Shown here one piece after another: positions 1 through 12,645 of a stretch of 64,000 nucleotides of DNA. Source of the DNA: Panax quinquefolius (lineage: Eukaryota; Streptophyta; Magnoliopsida; Apiales; Araliaceae). The DNA lies in assembly GCA_020205615.1 (NCBI GenBank), contig CM035166.1:88775043-88839042 (forward strand), in the 5' to 3' direction. The position numbers and the translations under genes were made by a program. Positions within the stretch are counted from its first letter, which is position 1. Each line of letters begins with the position of its first letter. The notes beneath the pieces are model-generated. The model saw only the letters and a program-made list of their open reading frames with translations, made no database searches and had not been told where the DNA came from.

Positions 1-279
1 GAAGATTGAGAATGTTCTCGAGTGTATCCTCTAAGGGTGTGAACACTCGAGGGCGTTTGACTTCTCCACCTTTTGGTATTGGAGGATTCGAAGACTGTGC
101 TTGAAAAGGAGTGTAGTTTCTCCTTTGAATAGGCATGTTCTAATTGCCTTTTTGACCCTGTAGTATCAGGGAAACATCTTCCTCTTTCTTTTTATGGACC
201 CTCCGGGGGTTATTTCCATGATTTCTGGATTAGATGTGATCAACAATGACTTTAAGGGCGCCTTTAGGTTTTGAATGGA
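1..279 (-). pseudogene. Tat/Ogre-like gag fragment (3' part)
   Basis: Read on the minus strand, this gives a broken frame with a lysine/glutamate-rich stretch and then a segment with KGGEVKRPRVFTPLEDTLEN. This resembles the proline-rich region behind the capsid domain in Tat/Ogre gag proteins. In-frame stops occur. It faces the same way as the gag start at 10115-10613, on the other side of element A. A likely reading is one gag gene split by the A insertion, but the central capsid segment is not present on either side. It was therefore deleted, or the two pieces come from different copies. The family call is from memory of family features, not from a search. Confidence 0.5.
275..279. repeat. 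Probable imperfect target-site duplication of element A
   Basis: The five bases left of the LTR (ATGGA) match the five right of the other LTR at 10115-10119 (AAGGA) at four of five positions. Ty3/gypsy elements make 5-bp duplications, so this fits one old insertion event. Confidence 0.45.
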
Positions 280-2783
280 TGTGACACCCCCAAAATAGGT
301 ATACAACACCCATTCCGAGTCGCCAAATACATGGTATGTAAAGCAAACTACAACTTCAATAATACAATTGTCGTGCAAAAATACGACAACACATATCGTG
401 AGTTTAAATACAAATATTGTCTTCTGATAATATCCACACTCAAATAAGTCCTCATTATAATTATTCAAACACTATTTTACGTAAATAGTGAGGACCGCTA
501 AAACATCTTTCTAGAACCATCACCCATACCTCGACTAGTTCCTCGCTATGTTCTCACCTTCCGAAAAAAATGGAACAAAAGGGAAAAGGGTGAGCTCAAC
601 TAGCCTAAGAAAGAATATTATGACTAAGATAATATACAAAAAATTATCGTTAGTCTTCAACAGGAAAAATCGATAAAATATAATAGCCAACAAGTTTTAG
701 ATCAACAATCTGCAATGAAAACAACAATTCATTAGAAGAGTCAAGTAGAGAATGAGTTCTACTATCTTCTAAGATTTAAAAGTCCATCATCAATATTTTA
801 TCCTCGTAATAACAATCAATATACATCTTTAATCAAATATTCATCTTTGCACTACAGCCCAAAGATATTCATTTGTATCACCAATTGGTCATGTTCATCT
901 CAACACTGCTCATCTTTGCACTACGGCCAAAGATATTCATCGCTTAATCATTTATCTTTTTACACTACAAAAGAAGATATTTAGTAATATCATCATTTAG
1001 GACCGAGGATGATGAAAAATATTTTAAAGAAAACGAATCCAAAGGAAACGGAAGGACAAATAGTAGGGATTCTTATAACAAATTTATCCAAGATCAATAA
1101 TACTTCATAAATACCAATTTTGAAGAAGAATTCAAAAATAAAGATCAAAACATGGATACAATCAAAGATAGTAACCATAATGTACATCTTGGACAAAAAG
1201 AAGAAAATTTCATTTTTTATGAATAATGCAGTATTCGTGAAAAGTGTTGTATACGTGAATAAAGTCGTCGTATACGTGAATAGTAACCCCACACACAAAA
1301 AGTTCCAAATTTGATAAAAATTCAGATCAATACTTCTAATAAATGATATTGAAGAAATAATATCATATATGAAGAAAATAACATCCCTTACCTCAAAATA
1401 TCGCAAGATTTCTTAATCCGGAATATCGGATAAAATTTTCAAGGAAACTTGCACCGATGAATAGAAACTCACAAATTATCTAAATACTCACAAAATACAC
1501 TCAATAATCTAGAGAGAGAAAGAGAGAAACTTGTTTCGTGTGATTTTCAATTCTAACTTTGCCTCTATTTATAGGAAAATGTTAGCAGACTTGACTAGAA
1601 CCCGATGGCTTTACTCTGCAACTCGATGGCTTTTTACCTCGCTACTATTCCCACCCACCACATTTGAAATAAATTCAGCACATTTCTTCACCAACCACAA
1701 GTGGGGCCCACCAATTCTAGAATTTTCTACCAAAATCATTTATAAACCTAATTTCCTAATCACCACCTCTTAAAATTCATAACAAATCATACGCTCATTT
1801 TTAATTCGTTCAAAATTTGTGGACATATACTTAACTTATATATGTATAACATATCCAAAAATTACAACGATCCAACTAGTTTGATTAAAAATTATAACTC
1901 ACACAATATATCTCAAAAATCTTTGGTTTAATTTTTAATACCTCCATTTCGGCAAAAATACTTGATAAAACACCTCAACATTAACTCCTTCATTTTTAAC
2001 CACAATAAATATATCCAACATTTATATCCACATAAAATAAATATTTCCTTATCATATGAATCAATAATTAATTATTCACAAATAATATTACGTAATCACA
2101 TTTATGACAACCAGCCGCTCCTGTGAAAGAGGGGCTTTCCAATAAGAATTTCTCCTTATCATGCGCGCAATTAGGTGACCAAACCTCTCCTTGATGTAAC
2201 TTTCTAGACATTGCTAATAATGCTATCTAATAATATTATTCAAATAATATGAATTATTGATCCGATAATGGGAAATATCGCAAGGACAATTATCAAACAA
2301 CAATAATATAAAATATCAACGCAACAATTATTGAATCAATAAAATAAAATATTGAATAAGAATTCATCGTAATAATTATTGAGTAGTGCCTTCTTACGTA
2401 AGGATCAATAATTCATCAATACTGTGAATCCACAGACATTATCAGATTTTAACCAATTTGGGTATTCCAACAAAGGTTAACGGTAAAAACTACGCCATTA
2501 TTTATAAAAAACTTAAACTTGTCATTTTCTTCATCCGACAGTTATTCTGTTATGGGGCCCATAAATGACTGCGCCGTCATACGAATATTCTCCGACAACA
2601 AGAATATTCCACGACCAAACGAATATTCCCCGACAACAATGATTATTTTATAACCACTTGCATATTTTTCAAAATTTGCACATTTCACCCATAACAAGAT
2701 AATTATATCAAATTAATACCTTATTATTCACTAATATAATTAGAGGAAATTCGATTTTATTTATAATAAGTTGGGGTCTTACA
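280..2783 (-). repeat. Element A 3' LTR
   Basis: The LTR is bounded by TGTGAC on the plus strand at 280 and TTACA at 2783, which gives TG...CA ends on the element strand. It matches 7625-10114 along its length. It holds a TATA box (TATAAATA, plus 1566-1573 read in reverse), a donor-like GAG/GTAAGG with the junction at 1391/1392, hairpin repeats at 843-934 and a triple-hairpin cassette near its end. The acceptor-like site seen in other LTRs is mutated here (about 561). Confidence 0.9.
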
Positions 2784-2796
2784 ACCTCCCCTCCTT
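2784..2796 (-). other. Element A polypurine tract
   Basis: On the minus strand this reads AAGGAGGGGAGGT, directly before the 3' LTR start TGTAAGACC. It is the expected plus-strand DNA primer site for reverse transcription. Confidence 0.8.
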
Positions 2797-4278
2797 ATGA
2801 AATTTCATCCTCGAAATTGACATACGTACACAGTGTTTCAAAAGGTGAGGATACCTCGCTTTCATTTTTCGATTCCAACTCCCGTGTCATTTCTTCAATA
2901 AAGATGGTTTCTCCATAAAACCTTAACTTGTGGTATAACCTTGGTACGTAGGACATGCTCTTTCTTATCCAAGATCTTAACAGTACTTCTTCGTGACGTT
3001 AAATCTTCTGGCTATCTCGTCTGGTTCTAACGTAATAATATGGTTCGGTCTTTCACATATTTACTGAAGCATGGATATGTGAAAAACATTATGAACACGA
3101 GACATACTTGGAGGTAATGCGAGTCTATAGGCCACATTTCCTATTCGGTCAAGAATCTCAAATGGACCAACAAATCGTGGATCGAGCTTTCCTCTTCCCA
3201 AATCTTGTAACTCCTTTCCATGGTGCAACACGTAATAATACATGATCCCCAATATTAAATTCCACGTCTTTTCGATGAAGATCCGCATAACTCTTTTGTC
3301 GATCTTGTGCCGTTTGTATACGTTGTCGAATCATTTGGATCTTTTCTGTAGTCATGCGTATTAATTCTCGTCCCAACAACGTTGCTTCTCCCACCTCATC
3401 CCAAAGATACCGAGAACGACACTTTCGGCCCATACAACGCCTCAAATGGAGCCATGCCTATACTTGCTTGATAACCTGTTGTTGTTGTAGGAGAATTCCA
3501 CCAAAGGCAAGTACTTATCCCAACTTCCTTTAAAATCTAGGACACAAAGTCTTAATAGATCTTCAAGGGTTTGAATAGTCCTCTCTCGATTGTCCGTCTG
3601 CTTTTGAGGATAGTATGCCAACTCAATCGTAAATCCATGCCCATAGCTTTCTGGCAAGCTAACCCAAAATCGTGAAGTGAATCTTGGGTCACGATCCAAA
3701 ACTATGGATACCGACATGCCATGCAATCTCACAATCTCATTCACGCATATGCTAGCAAGACGTTCAAGGAATAAGTCTCACGACGGTAAGAAATGGGCGA
3801 CTTGGTTAATCTATCAACAATAACCCAAATCGCATCTATGCCTTGAGAAAATTTGGGAAGACCTGTAACGAAATCCATAGTAATGTGTTCCCACTTCCAT
3901 TTTAGAATCTCAAGTTGTTGTAATGGACCCTTTGGCACTTGATGCTCCGCCTTTACACGTTGACAAGTTAAACACCTCGAGATAAACTTCGCGATCTCTC
4001 TCTTCATATTGTTCCACCAAAATATATGTCGAATATCATGATACATTTTGGTACTCCCAGGATGGATTGCAAACGGGGTGTTGTGTGCCTCCATCATGAT
4101 TCTATGCTTCAAGTCAGAATCGTTAGGAACATAAAGTCTGGAGTTGAATCTAAGTATTCCTTCTTCATCGATTCTCGCTTCTGGAATAGCTCCTTCTTGC
4201 ACTTTCTTTTTCATATGTATCGCCTCCAGTCCGTAGCTTGAGCAACTTTTAACTTTATCGATTAAAGTCGGCCTCTAC
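2797..4278 (-). pseudogene. Element A integrase with chromodomain remnant, broken
   Basis: The open pieces at 3741-4214, 3442-3744, 3158-3445 and 3061-3288 lie in different frames and together cover a gypsy integrase. Visible parts are an HHCC zinc-binding region (HNTPFAIH, then CLTCQR), the catalytic-core start HITMDFVTGLP, a second aspartate in [12 protein letters not shown], and the segment holding the third acidic residue, where the usual GQSERTIQ reads NRERTIQ. A GPFEIL (GPY/F) module and [16 protein letters not shown] follow. Downstream, 2797-3060 still shows VKILDKKEHVLR and QVKVLWRNH of the chromodomain, with stops. Integrase inserts the cDNA, and the chromodomain normally guides targeting to chromatin. 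Several frameshifts make it non-functional. Confidence 0.85.
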
Positions 4279-4860
4279 TCAGATATTCGCCATCATCATG
4301 TGGGTCCCTAGAGTCTTTAATTCTACCTCCATCCTTTGCAAGTCATACAAAATGGGCCTTTGCATTAACAATATCGCACTCGTACTCGCATATGATCTTC
4401 TACTCAATGCGTCAGCTACTACGTTCGCTTTTCCAGGATGATATTGAATAGTGTGTTCGTAATCTTTCAATAGTTCAAGACAACGTCGTTGTCGCATGTT
4501 GAGTTCTTTTTGGGTGAAGAAATATTTGAGGCTTTTATGGTCCGTATAAATCTCCACTTTCTCCCCATACAAGTAGTGTCTCCAAATTTTCAACGCGAAT
4601 ACGACTGCTGCCAACTCTAGATCATGAGTAGGATAATTCCTCTCATATTCTTTGAGTTGTCGTGAGGCATAGGCTATGACTTTCCCATGTTGCATGAGAA
4701 CGCATCCTAACCCTTTGCATGAAGCATCGCCAGATATAACAAATCCATCCGCATTCAGATGGTATTGCTGTAACAGTGCCGAAAATGAGTCTCCTCTCGA
4801 GCTCTTGGGAACTCTTCTCGCATTCCTCGCTCCATACAAATTTTGTATCTTCCGAGTCAA
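4279..4860 (-). pseudogene. Element A RNase H domain
   Basis: A 193-codon open segment. It carries the RNase H core of gypsy pol: [15 protein letters not shown] (first aspartate), [14 protein letters not shown] (glutamate), [11 protein letters not shown] (second aspartate) and [13 protein letters not shown] (last aspartate). The catalytic residues look intact. The domain degrades the RNA strand during reverse transcription. The frame is separated from RT upstream and integrase downstream by stops or frameshifts, so it would not be made as part of a polyprotein. The first ~30 residues are a scrambled version of the RT connection. Confidence 0.85.
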
Positions 4861-5915
4861 CTGAAGTTAATCTGAGTAGCGATTCGAGAAAATCCTTCCA
4901 CGAATCTCCGATAATAACCAGCTAAGCCCAGAAAGCTACGCACTTCGGTCACCGACTTTGGTTGCTCCCAACTTTGTACTACTTCAATCTTTGCCGGGTC
5001 GACAGATACTCCATGTTTTGACACCACGTGCCCAAGGAATGCTACTTCCTCAAGCTAGAACTCGCATTTCTTTAGCTTGGCATAAAGTTTGTTTTCACGA
5101 AGCCTTTCAAGTATCAGCTTCAAATGGTGCTCATGATCTTCACGGCTTTTGGAATAGATGAGGATGTCATCAATAAAGACAACAACAAACTGATCCAAAT
5201 ATTCCTTGAATACACGGTTCATCATATCCATGAAAGCAGCAGGAGCATTAGTCAATCCAAAAGACATGACTAAGAATTCATAATGCCCGTATCGAGTTCT
5301 CGAAGGCGCTTTGAATATCCTCGCTTTTAATCTTCAAATTGATGATATCCGAATCGAAGATCGATCTTTGGAAAGAATTGTGCTCCTTGCAGTATCGGTC
5401 AAACAGTCATCAATTCGAGGTAATGGATACCTATTCTTGATGTTGACATGGTTTAATTCTCTGTAGTCAATACAAAAGTCGCATACTCCCGTCTTTCTTC
5501 TTTACGAATAAAACAGGAGCACCCCAAGGAGATGTACTAGGACGAATGAAACCTATGTCTAACAATTCCTGTAGTTGGACTTTTAACTCTTGAAGTTCCA
5601 ATAGGAACCATTCGATATAGGGTTTTAGAAATGGGTTTTGTACCCGGCTCAAGGTCAATAAAGAATTCAACATCATGTTCTTGGGGTGGACCGGGAAGTT
5701 CTTTAGGAAATACATCAGAAAATTATCTAACAACAGAAATATTATTCAAATCTGACTTATCTTTATTCAAATCCATAACATGGGCTAAGAAAGCTTGACA
5801 TCCGTTTTACAATAAATAAATAGCTTTATGGCTTGATATGATAGTGACTGATTTTAGTGGTTTAGTTGTTTGAATTCGTATGACAGGTTGGTTAGGAATA
5901 TGAAAACTAACAACC
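4861..5915 (-). pseudogene. Element A reverse transcriptase, broken
   Basis: Minus-strand pieces cover the RT. 5467-5733 carries the lead-in [19 protein letters not shown] and [10 protein letters not shown]. 5055-5267 carries [20 protein letters not shown] and the catalytic box [18 protein letters not shown] (FIDD form of YxDD). The frame stops at 5055 after KKCEF, where a TAG replaces the tryptophan codon expected in KKCEFW. The finger and motif A region (5268-5466) is frameshifted. RT would copy the genomic RNA, but this copy cannot. Confidence 0.85.
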
Positions 5916-6329
5916 TTACGAAAAATAATCAATTTTGGCATGATGAGTGGTTAACCAATCAATTCCTAAAATCACATCAAAAGCAAGTATCTTTAAAGAT
6001 ATAAGATCAACAGGTAATGTGATAGTGCCAACTTGGATCATGCAAGATTTATAAACTGTCGATGTAACGAAGGTTTCACCCAACGGAGTTTCAACAGATA
6101 AGTCAAAGTCCAATTTCTCCGGAGTCAAGTTTAAACGTTGAGCACAAGCAGGAGAGATAAAAGAATGGGTAGAACCGGTATCTAGTAAGGTATAAACTTC
6201 GCAAGAGTTCAAGATTAGCTTACCCGTAATCACCTCATTCGGGTTCCTCGCGTTTTGGCCAGTCACGACAAACGCTCTTCCAGGAACCGCTGATTTCGAC
6301 TTATCCGGGACAGCCCTTGGAGTCACCAT
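5916..6329 (-). pseudogene. Element A aspartic protease
   Basis: A 137-codon open segment with the retropepsin active site YTLLDTGSTHSFISP, then LISLKILAFDVILGIDWLTTHH (the ILG/IDWL flap and second-half signature of plant gypsy proteases). It would cut Gag-Pol. The active-site triad DTG is intact, in contrast to the DTS form in the tandem array. In the full element it would be translated continuously with gag. Here the reading frame ends at 5916 soon after the domain, so it is an isolated open remnant. Confidence 0.8.
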
Positions 6330-7436
6330 CCCCGTTGAACTTGGTTTTGCTATAGAACAATCCCGAGCTATGTGGCCTTCCTTTCCACAGTTGTAACATA
6401 CCTTGGATTGTTGTGGACAGCTTGGCCGATATGTCCTCTTTCCGCATTTGTAACATCTAACCGGGCGGTCGCTCTCCTCCCCTAGAATTTGTTGTTGGTG
6501 TTGGTGTTATTCATGATGATGTCTTCCGCCATTGTTGAATCTCTCTCTTTCTCAAATTTCCACTGACTCACCTCTCCTATTATCATGGCCACGATGACCA
6601 CCCGAGTGGTTACCGCTTTTGTTCAGATTTTTCCTCCTTGTTGGTTATCATCGCTCGATGACTACCACACCCAGATGACCTCGGTCAGGGTCCCTCGGTT
6701 GAACATACTCATTATCTCGCCTAATAATTGAGCCCTGCTTACAACATCCGAATATAAAGAAAATTTATGAGATATAAGATATTGCCAATCTCTGGCTTTA
6801 GACCTCTCAAAAACATCCTCGCCATTCGCTCCTTATATTCACCAAATGAGGTGCAAACCGATAACTCGCAAACTTCGCCTCATCACCGGGACACCGCTAT
6901 TGTTTTGTTCCAAATGATAAACTCCAACTCCTTCATATGACGAATACTTTCGTGAAAGTACTTGTCATTGAATAGTTTCAAAATGTTTCCCAAGACTTGT
7001 TGAGTGCGGTACGGTCGGTACGCTTCACACGACTCCCACCAAGAGTCTCGCCTCACCGCTGAACATAAAGGTGGCGAATGGAACCTTATGTTCCTCCGCA
7101 TCCCAAGACATCGAATATCTTGGTAATTTGCTTGACCCACGCTTCCGCCATGATCGGATCCGCTTTCTCTTAAATTCGTGGTCCTAACTCCTTGAATCGC
7201 TTGGGCGTGATAAGCCGCGCATTATCATTATCATTTCCACCCGTATTTTGTGCACGAGTCTCCCTCGTTTAGGTTTTGCATGAACGCAAAAAGCTCCTAA
7301 ACATTCCATCATTCATCGCTTGCTCTAGAGCGATGTTTACAGAGGAATATTGCCTTCCTGCTGCACGCTTCTCCTGGTTTGTAACTAAAGGTTGTTCCAC
7401 GCCTCATACACTCCATTGTTAACGCTTCACGGCCAT
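6330..7436 (-). pseudogene. Element A gag, broken
   Basis: The likely start codon is at 7436 (ATGGCC), about 175 bp after the PBS. The reading frame is broken several times. Recognisable pieces are a capsid segment (6883-7140 and neighbours, with FNDKYFHESIRHMKELEFI) and nucleocapsid knuckles near 6360-6450, including CYNCGKEGHIARDC, a CX2CX4HX4C zinc knuckle. Gag would form the virus-like particle and bind genomic RNA. It leads directly into the protease at 6329. Confidence 0.75.
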
Positions 7437-7610
7437 TTCTTAAATATCGCCATAAAACAAGGGTTAATTAAACAAATTAACATATCACATAATATCCCTA
7501 TATTATGCCGACCAACAAATAAGCTTAGATAAGACACACTAGCGAAGGATTTACTCATCTCTCCCCTCCTAGTTCTATTCCCCGATCTCCGCCAGAGACC
7601 ATATCCCTAA

Positions 7611-7622
7611 GCTCTGATACCA
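7611..7622 (-). other. Element A primer-binding site (tRNA-iMet)
   Basis: The minus strand reads TGGTATCAGAGC, the complement of the 3' end of plant initiator tRNA-Met, two bases downstream of the 5' LTR end. It fixes the orientation and the LTR boundary. The leader 7437-7610 around it holds no other feature I can see. Confidence 0.9.
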
Positions 7623-7624
7623 AC

Positions 7625-10114
7625 TGTGACGCCCCAAAAATAGGTATACAACACCCATTCTGAGTCGCCAAATACATGGTACAGAAAGCAAACTACAACT
7701 TCAATAATACAATTGTCGTACAAAATACGACAACACATACCGTGAGTTTAAATACAAATATTGTCTTCTGCAGACAATATCCACACTCAAATAAGTCCTC
7801 ATTATAATTATTCAAACACTATTTTACAGAAATAGTGAGGACTGCTAAAACATCTTTCTAGAACCATCACTCCGTACCCCGACTAGTTCCTGCTATGTTC
7901 TCACCTCCTGAGAAAAATGGAACAAAAAGGAAAAGGGTGAGCTCAACTAGCCCAGTAAAGAATATTATGACTAAGATAATATACAACAAATTATCATTAG
8001 TCTTCAACAGGAAAAATCTGATAAAATATAATAGCCAACAAGTTTTAGATCAACAACTGCAACGGAAACAACAATCCATTAGAAGAGTCAAGTAGAGAAT
8101 GAGTTCTACTATCTTCTAAGATTTAAAAGTCCATCATCAATATTTTATCCTTGTAACAACAATCAATATACATCTTTAATCAAATATTCATCTTTGCACT
8201 ATAGGCCAAAGATATTCATTTGTATCACCAAATAAGTTATGTTCATCTCAACACTGCTCATCTTTGCACTACTGACCAAAGATATTCATCGCTTAATCAT
8301 TTATCTTTGACTACAGTCAAGATATTTAGTAATATCATCATTTAGGACCGAGGATGATGAAAAATATTTTAAAGAAAACGAATCCAAAGGAAACGGAAGG
8401 ACAAATAGTAGGATTCAGATAACAATGTTTTTATCCAAGATCAATAATACTTCATAAATACAAATTTTAAAGCGTAATTCAAAAATAAAGATCAAAACAT
8501 GGATACAATCAAAGATAGTAACCATAATAGACATCTTGGACAAAAAGAAGAAAATTTCATTTTTCGGTGAATAGTGCCATATACGTGAATAATGTCGTAT
8601 ACGTGAATAGAAACCCCGATACAAAAAGTTCCAAATTTGATAAAAATTCAGATTAATACTTCGGCATAATGATATTGAAGAAATAATATCATATATGAAG
8701 AAAATAACATCCCTTACCTCAAAATATCAAGATTTCCGATCGGAATATCTAGATAAAGGTCAAGGAAACTTGCAGACCGATGAATAGAAACTCACAAAGT
8801 ATCTAAATACTCACAAAATACACTCAATAATCTAGAGAGAAAGAGAGAAAACTTGTTTCTGGTGTGATTTTCAATTCTAACTTTGCCCTCTATTTATAGG
8901 AAAATGTTAGCAGACTTGACCTGCAACCTGATGGCTTTACCTGCAACCTGATGGCTTTACCTGCTACTATTCCCACCCACCACATTTGAAATAAATTCAG
9001 CACATTTCTTCACCAACCACAAGTGGGGCCCACCAATTCTAGAATTTTCCACCAAAATCATTTATAAACCTAATTTCCGAATCAGTCACCTCTTAAAATT
9101 CATAACAAATCATACGTTCATTTTTAACGGTTCAAAATTTGTGGACATATACTTAACTTATATATGTATAACATATCCAAAAATTACAACGATCCAACGG
9201 TCGGATTAAAAATTATAACTCATGCAATATATCTCAAAAATACTGGTTTAATTTTTAATACATCCATTCCGACAAAAATACTGATAAAACACCTCAACAT
9301 TAACTCCTTCATATTTTAACCACAATAAATATATCCAACATTTATATCCACATAAAATAAATATTTTCTTATCATATGAATCAATAATTAATTATTCACA
9401 AATAATATTACGTAATCACATTTATGACAACCGTGCCGCTCCTGTGAAAGAGGGGCTTTCTAATAAGAATTTCTCCTTATCAGCGCAATTAGGTGACCAA
9501 ACCTCTCCTCGATGTAACTTTCTAGACATTGCCAATAATGCTATCTAATAATATTATTCAAATAATATGAATTATTGATCCGATAATGGAAATATTGTGC
9601 AAAGTGATAATTATTGAAACAACAATAATATAAAATATCAACGCAACAATTATTGAATCAATAAAATAAAATATTGAATAAAGAACTCATCGTAAATAAT
9701 TATTGAGTAGTGCCTTCTTACGTAAGGATCAATAATTCATCAATACTGTGCATCCACGCCAGACATCAGTATTTTAACCACCGGGTATTCCAACAAAGTG
9801 TTAATCAGTAATAACTACGTCGTTATTTATAAAAACTTAAACTTGTCGTTTTTCTTCATCCGGACAGTTATTCATTATGGGGCCCACAAATGATCGCTTT
9901 CCGTCAGCATTTAATATTCCCGACAACAAGAATATTCTACTTAACAAAAGAATAATATTCCCTACAATAATGATTATTTTATAACCACTTGCATATTTTG
10001 CAAAATTTGCACATTTCACCCATAACCAGAGAATTATATCAAATTAATACCTTATTATTCACAAATATAATTAGAGGAAATTTGATTTTATTTATAATAA
10101 GTTGGGTTCTTACA
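7625..10114 (-). repeat. Element A 5' LTR (promoter LTR)
   Basis: 2490 bp, paired with 280-2783. It has a TATA box at plus 8891-8898 (TATAAATA on the minus strand). A donor-like GAG/GTAAGG has its first putative intron base at 8717, and an acceptor-like TTTTTCTCAG ends at 7908. These define a putative 810 bp intron. Hairpin repeats lie at 8190-8330 and the terminal hairpin cassette at about 7690-7850. A ~22 bp direct repeat (CCTGCAACCTGATGGC motif) sits at 8919-8965, just upstream of the TATA box. Confidence 0.9.
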
Positions 10115-10613
10115 AAGGATCTCCTAACCCGTCATATTTTTTAAAGTCAGGAGTTTTAAATTTTTCTGGATAATGAACACCAGGGAAAATGCAAAGATCA
10201 GCATATGAAACACTGCCGTGTGTTCCAATTCCTGTGATAGTACGAAGGGTCTCTTCCATTTGAAGAACTTTTTTTTTGATGTCACCAGTGTCTGGATCTC
10301 CAGTGGGATGGGCAGCATCATGAGTCTTGTTGGTCGTATCCACCTGTAGTTCAGATATTGTAATGACCTAGGTTCCCCCTTGTGTGGAGGATTCAGCATG
10401 TATGGGTATTTTTGGACCCTGATTGGACTGGTGTATTTCTTTGAGTAGAACAGCCAAATCTATAATTTGTTTGCTTAATCCGTCGAATTCTTTGCGATAA
10501 ACTGGATTAAGTTCAGTCTGGTCGGATGACGACGTGATTGACTGTAGGCGTGTAGCCTTTTTGGATTTCGACCGGGTAGTAGGTCCGATTGGTTCCCTGC
10601 GAAAGACTTGCAT
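10115..10613 (-). pseudogene. Tat/Ogre-like gag N-terminus (interrupted by element A)
   Basis: From an ATG at 10613 the minus strand reads about 166 codons, with one in-frame TAG at 10368-10370. The N-terminal part is basic (PTTRSKSKKATR). The end carries the signature DLCIFPGVHYPEKF, then FKKYDGLGDP, which resembles the start of the capsid domain in Tat-lineage gag proteins. The frame then runs into the 5' LTR of A at 10114. The upstream PBS and giant LTR support the family call. Missing after the break is the capsid core. The protein would have formed the particle of the Ogre-like element. Confidence 0.65.
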
Positions 10614-11264
10614 AGTTTAGTCCTTAGGGAATATGTGTATAATAACATGCTATGTGATGCGTCCATTTTAGGAATTTTATCCTGCAAAACGGATGTCAGC
10701 TATTTGTAGCATGTTAATTAAAATATGTATGTGTACACATTTCTTCATATTTCTCATTACATGGAGATATATATGGAATGTAATTACAAGTAATTGTGTT
10801 TACAAGTAATTTGAAATGAGAGAGCATGAAGAGACTTTCCTCCGTTTTGGGTTTATCAGAGGCTGACCTATCTTAGGTTACTCTCGTGGCTTTTTGGCAT
10901 GAAGGTTCCCAAATCATCGCAATTTACTCAACGGGAAATTAATCCGGTCTTTCAACTGGAGCGAATTTGGGTGGTGCCTTTCCTGAGCCTCAGGGAATTA
11001 GTCTTCCCACGAGTCCAGTAATCAAACACCAACGAGATAGCCTCCTGGTGGAGGGACCACACAACATACAATCACATACATCGCGTCTCACCGTATGAAA
11101 ATGATGACATGTACGAAGCACTAATATCACAAGCAGTTATGGTGCGACTAAGTGCAATAAGTAAATGCATTCGTACACATTCATCATAAATGTAAATGCA
11201 ACATCCACACACAAGCAGATAACAGTTTTGATAAGATTATAATAGTGGCTTAAGTCCTCTTACT
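10614..11264 (-). other. Leader of the Tat/Ogre-like element
   Basis: About 650 bp between the PBS and gag start, with no long ORF that looks real. Long untranslated leaders are common in this lineage. I see no structured element in it. Confidence 0.45.
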
Positions 11265-11286
11265 GGAGTCCCCAGCAGAGTCGCCA
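11265..11286 (-). other. Primer-binding site of the Tat/Ogre-like element
   Basis: Two bases after the LTR end (GTCGACA) the minus strand reads TGGCGACTCTGCTGGGGAC. This is not the iMet type. Ogre/Tat elements are known to use a tRNA-Arg primer with a site of this form. The exact tRNA was not checked. Confidence 0.65.
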
Positions 11287-12099
11287 CCTGTCGACGTCGG
11301 GATTTTTAGATTTCCCTTTTCGTTACTTGTTCTTTGGTGTTCTCATTTTAGGTGAGATTTGTTTGAAAAAATAAGTGAAAAAGGTCCGACATGTATAATG
11401 TCGACGATGGACTGTTAAGAGTCGCCAGTTGGTTTTTTAAATGGTTGTACCAACACAACCGAGAAAAGGTTTGCACATTGACCTAAGGATATGACACTAT
11501 TAAACGGGTCGGTGAAACCGAGATTCATTAGGGTCCGGGGACTTGGTTATGCGGAGGGAAGGTGTTAGGCACCCCTCGACATCCGTGTTACCACGGTGAC
11601 CGCCTCTTTTCAAGAAACTATTATCTGAATGTGTGTGTGTGTGGGTCAATGTGCTGTTATTTGGAAGTAGTACGAGGCCTCGTTCGTATACACAGGGTTT
11701 GAATTTATGTAAAAATTCAATTTTAAGTAAGATATGGCAGTGATATTTTGTAAAAGAGGTTTTTCAAACCCTGATGCTCAATAGTAATTGAGCCTTTTAC
11801 ACTCCCATTTTATTAAGTGTTCGGATTGATTGATTTTATTTTATAGATGCGAGGCATCCGTACGAAAATAATATACAAAATAATGCTGACTTCCTCATGG
11901 GTATGGAAACCATCTGAGGAAATTCAGACACTGCAGAATAATTTACAAGCTGCTTACAGCTGCAAACGTCCATCACGGGAACCGAATCTAGATCCAATAG
12001 GCTGAATCTGTGATCACACGATTCCTAGGCGCACATAATACCGCAATTTGTATGAAAGCAGTAAGTAGGTATATATAAAAGCTATAAATATATATATAC

Positions 12100-12420
12100 A
12101 GACATGATCACCATCCACGAAGCACCTCCACGGGGGATCAGAATTGTAAAAAAAGCTGTAAAAGCCATCAACAGCCACGGAGGATACTCCAGGCGGGACA
12201 AAACGTAAATAAAGCTATAAAGCTATCAACCGCCACGGAGGGAACTCCAGGCGGGACAAAATGAAAAGAAAGTTGTACAAAGCGATCAACTGCCATGAAG
12301 TAAACTCCAGGCAGGACAAAACGTAAAGAAAGCTGTAAAAGCGATCAACCACCACGAAGTAAACTCCAGGTGGGACGAAATATATATTAAAGCAATAAAC
12401 GCACCGGATGTAAAATCCAG
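12100..12420. repeat. 60-bp minisatellite in the giant LTR
   Basis: Four imperfect copies carry the phrase CTCCAGGCGGGACAAAA, starting near 12187, 12245, 12305 and 12364 (period 58-60). Each is preceded by ATCAACCGCCACGGAG or a variant. More diverged copies with TCCAGGCTCATCGAACA continue to about 12640, interrupted by TA runs. Confidence 0.8.
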
Positions 12421-12443
12421 GCTCATCGAACAGAGTTCGACAA

Positions 12444-12447
<4 letters not shown>

Positions 12448-12503
<56 letters not shown>

Positions 12504-12645
12504 GCACGCATATATAAAATCCGTGCTCATCGAATGTAGTCCCATACACGCTTAATATATATAAATGTATATATATATATATATTAAAGCGATAAACGCC
12601 TCGGGCATCAAGTTCAGGCTCATCGAACAAAGTTCGACACACACG

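Larger units (their letters stand above)
280..10114 (-). mobile_element. Element A: Ty3/gypsy chromovirus (Tekay/Del-like), near full length, inactivated
   Basis: This is a 9.8 kb element on the minus strand. In transcription order it has a 5' LTR (7625-10114), a tRNA-iMet PBS, gag, protease, RT, RNase H, integrase with a chromodomain remnant, a polypurine tract and a 3' LTR (280-2783). Domain order with integrase last is Ty3/gypsy. The chromodomain-like tail and DTGSTHSF protease place it with plant chromoviruses. It is the only element here with recognisable remains of every domain, but gag, RT and integrase are all broken by stops and frameshifts. It lies inside a Tat/Ogre-like gag. Confidence 0.9.

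Noticed and set aside
843..934. CRISPR-like array of short repeats with spacers
   Set aside because: This is a plant LTR. Repeats are imperfect hairpins with covarying stems and irregular spacing, with no cas genes or bacterial signature.
993..1406. 137-codon minus-strand ORF in the element A 3' LTR
   Set aside because: It lies inside the LTR across the donor-like site and hairpin region. It is not conserved as a frame in the paired LTR (broken at 8415-8624) and has low-complexity FF/TT content.
7611..7622. tRNA gene at the TGGTATCAGAGC sites
   Set aside because: Only the 12-18 nt primer-binding complement is present. There is no cloverleaf or internal promoter boxes.
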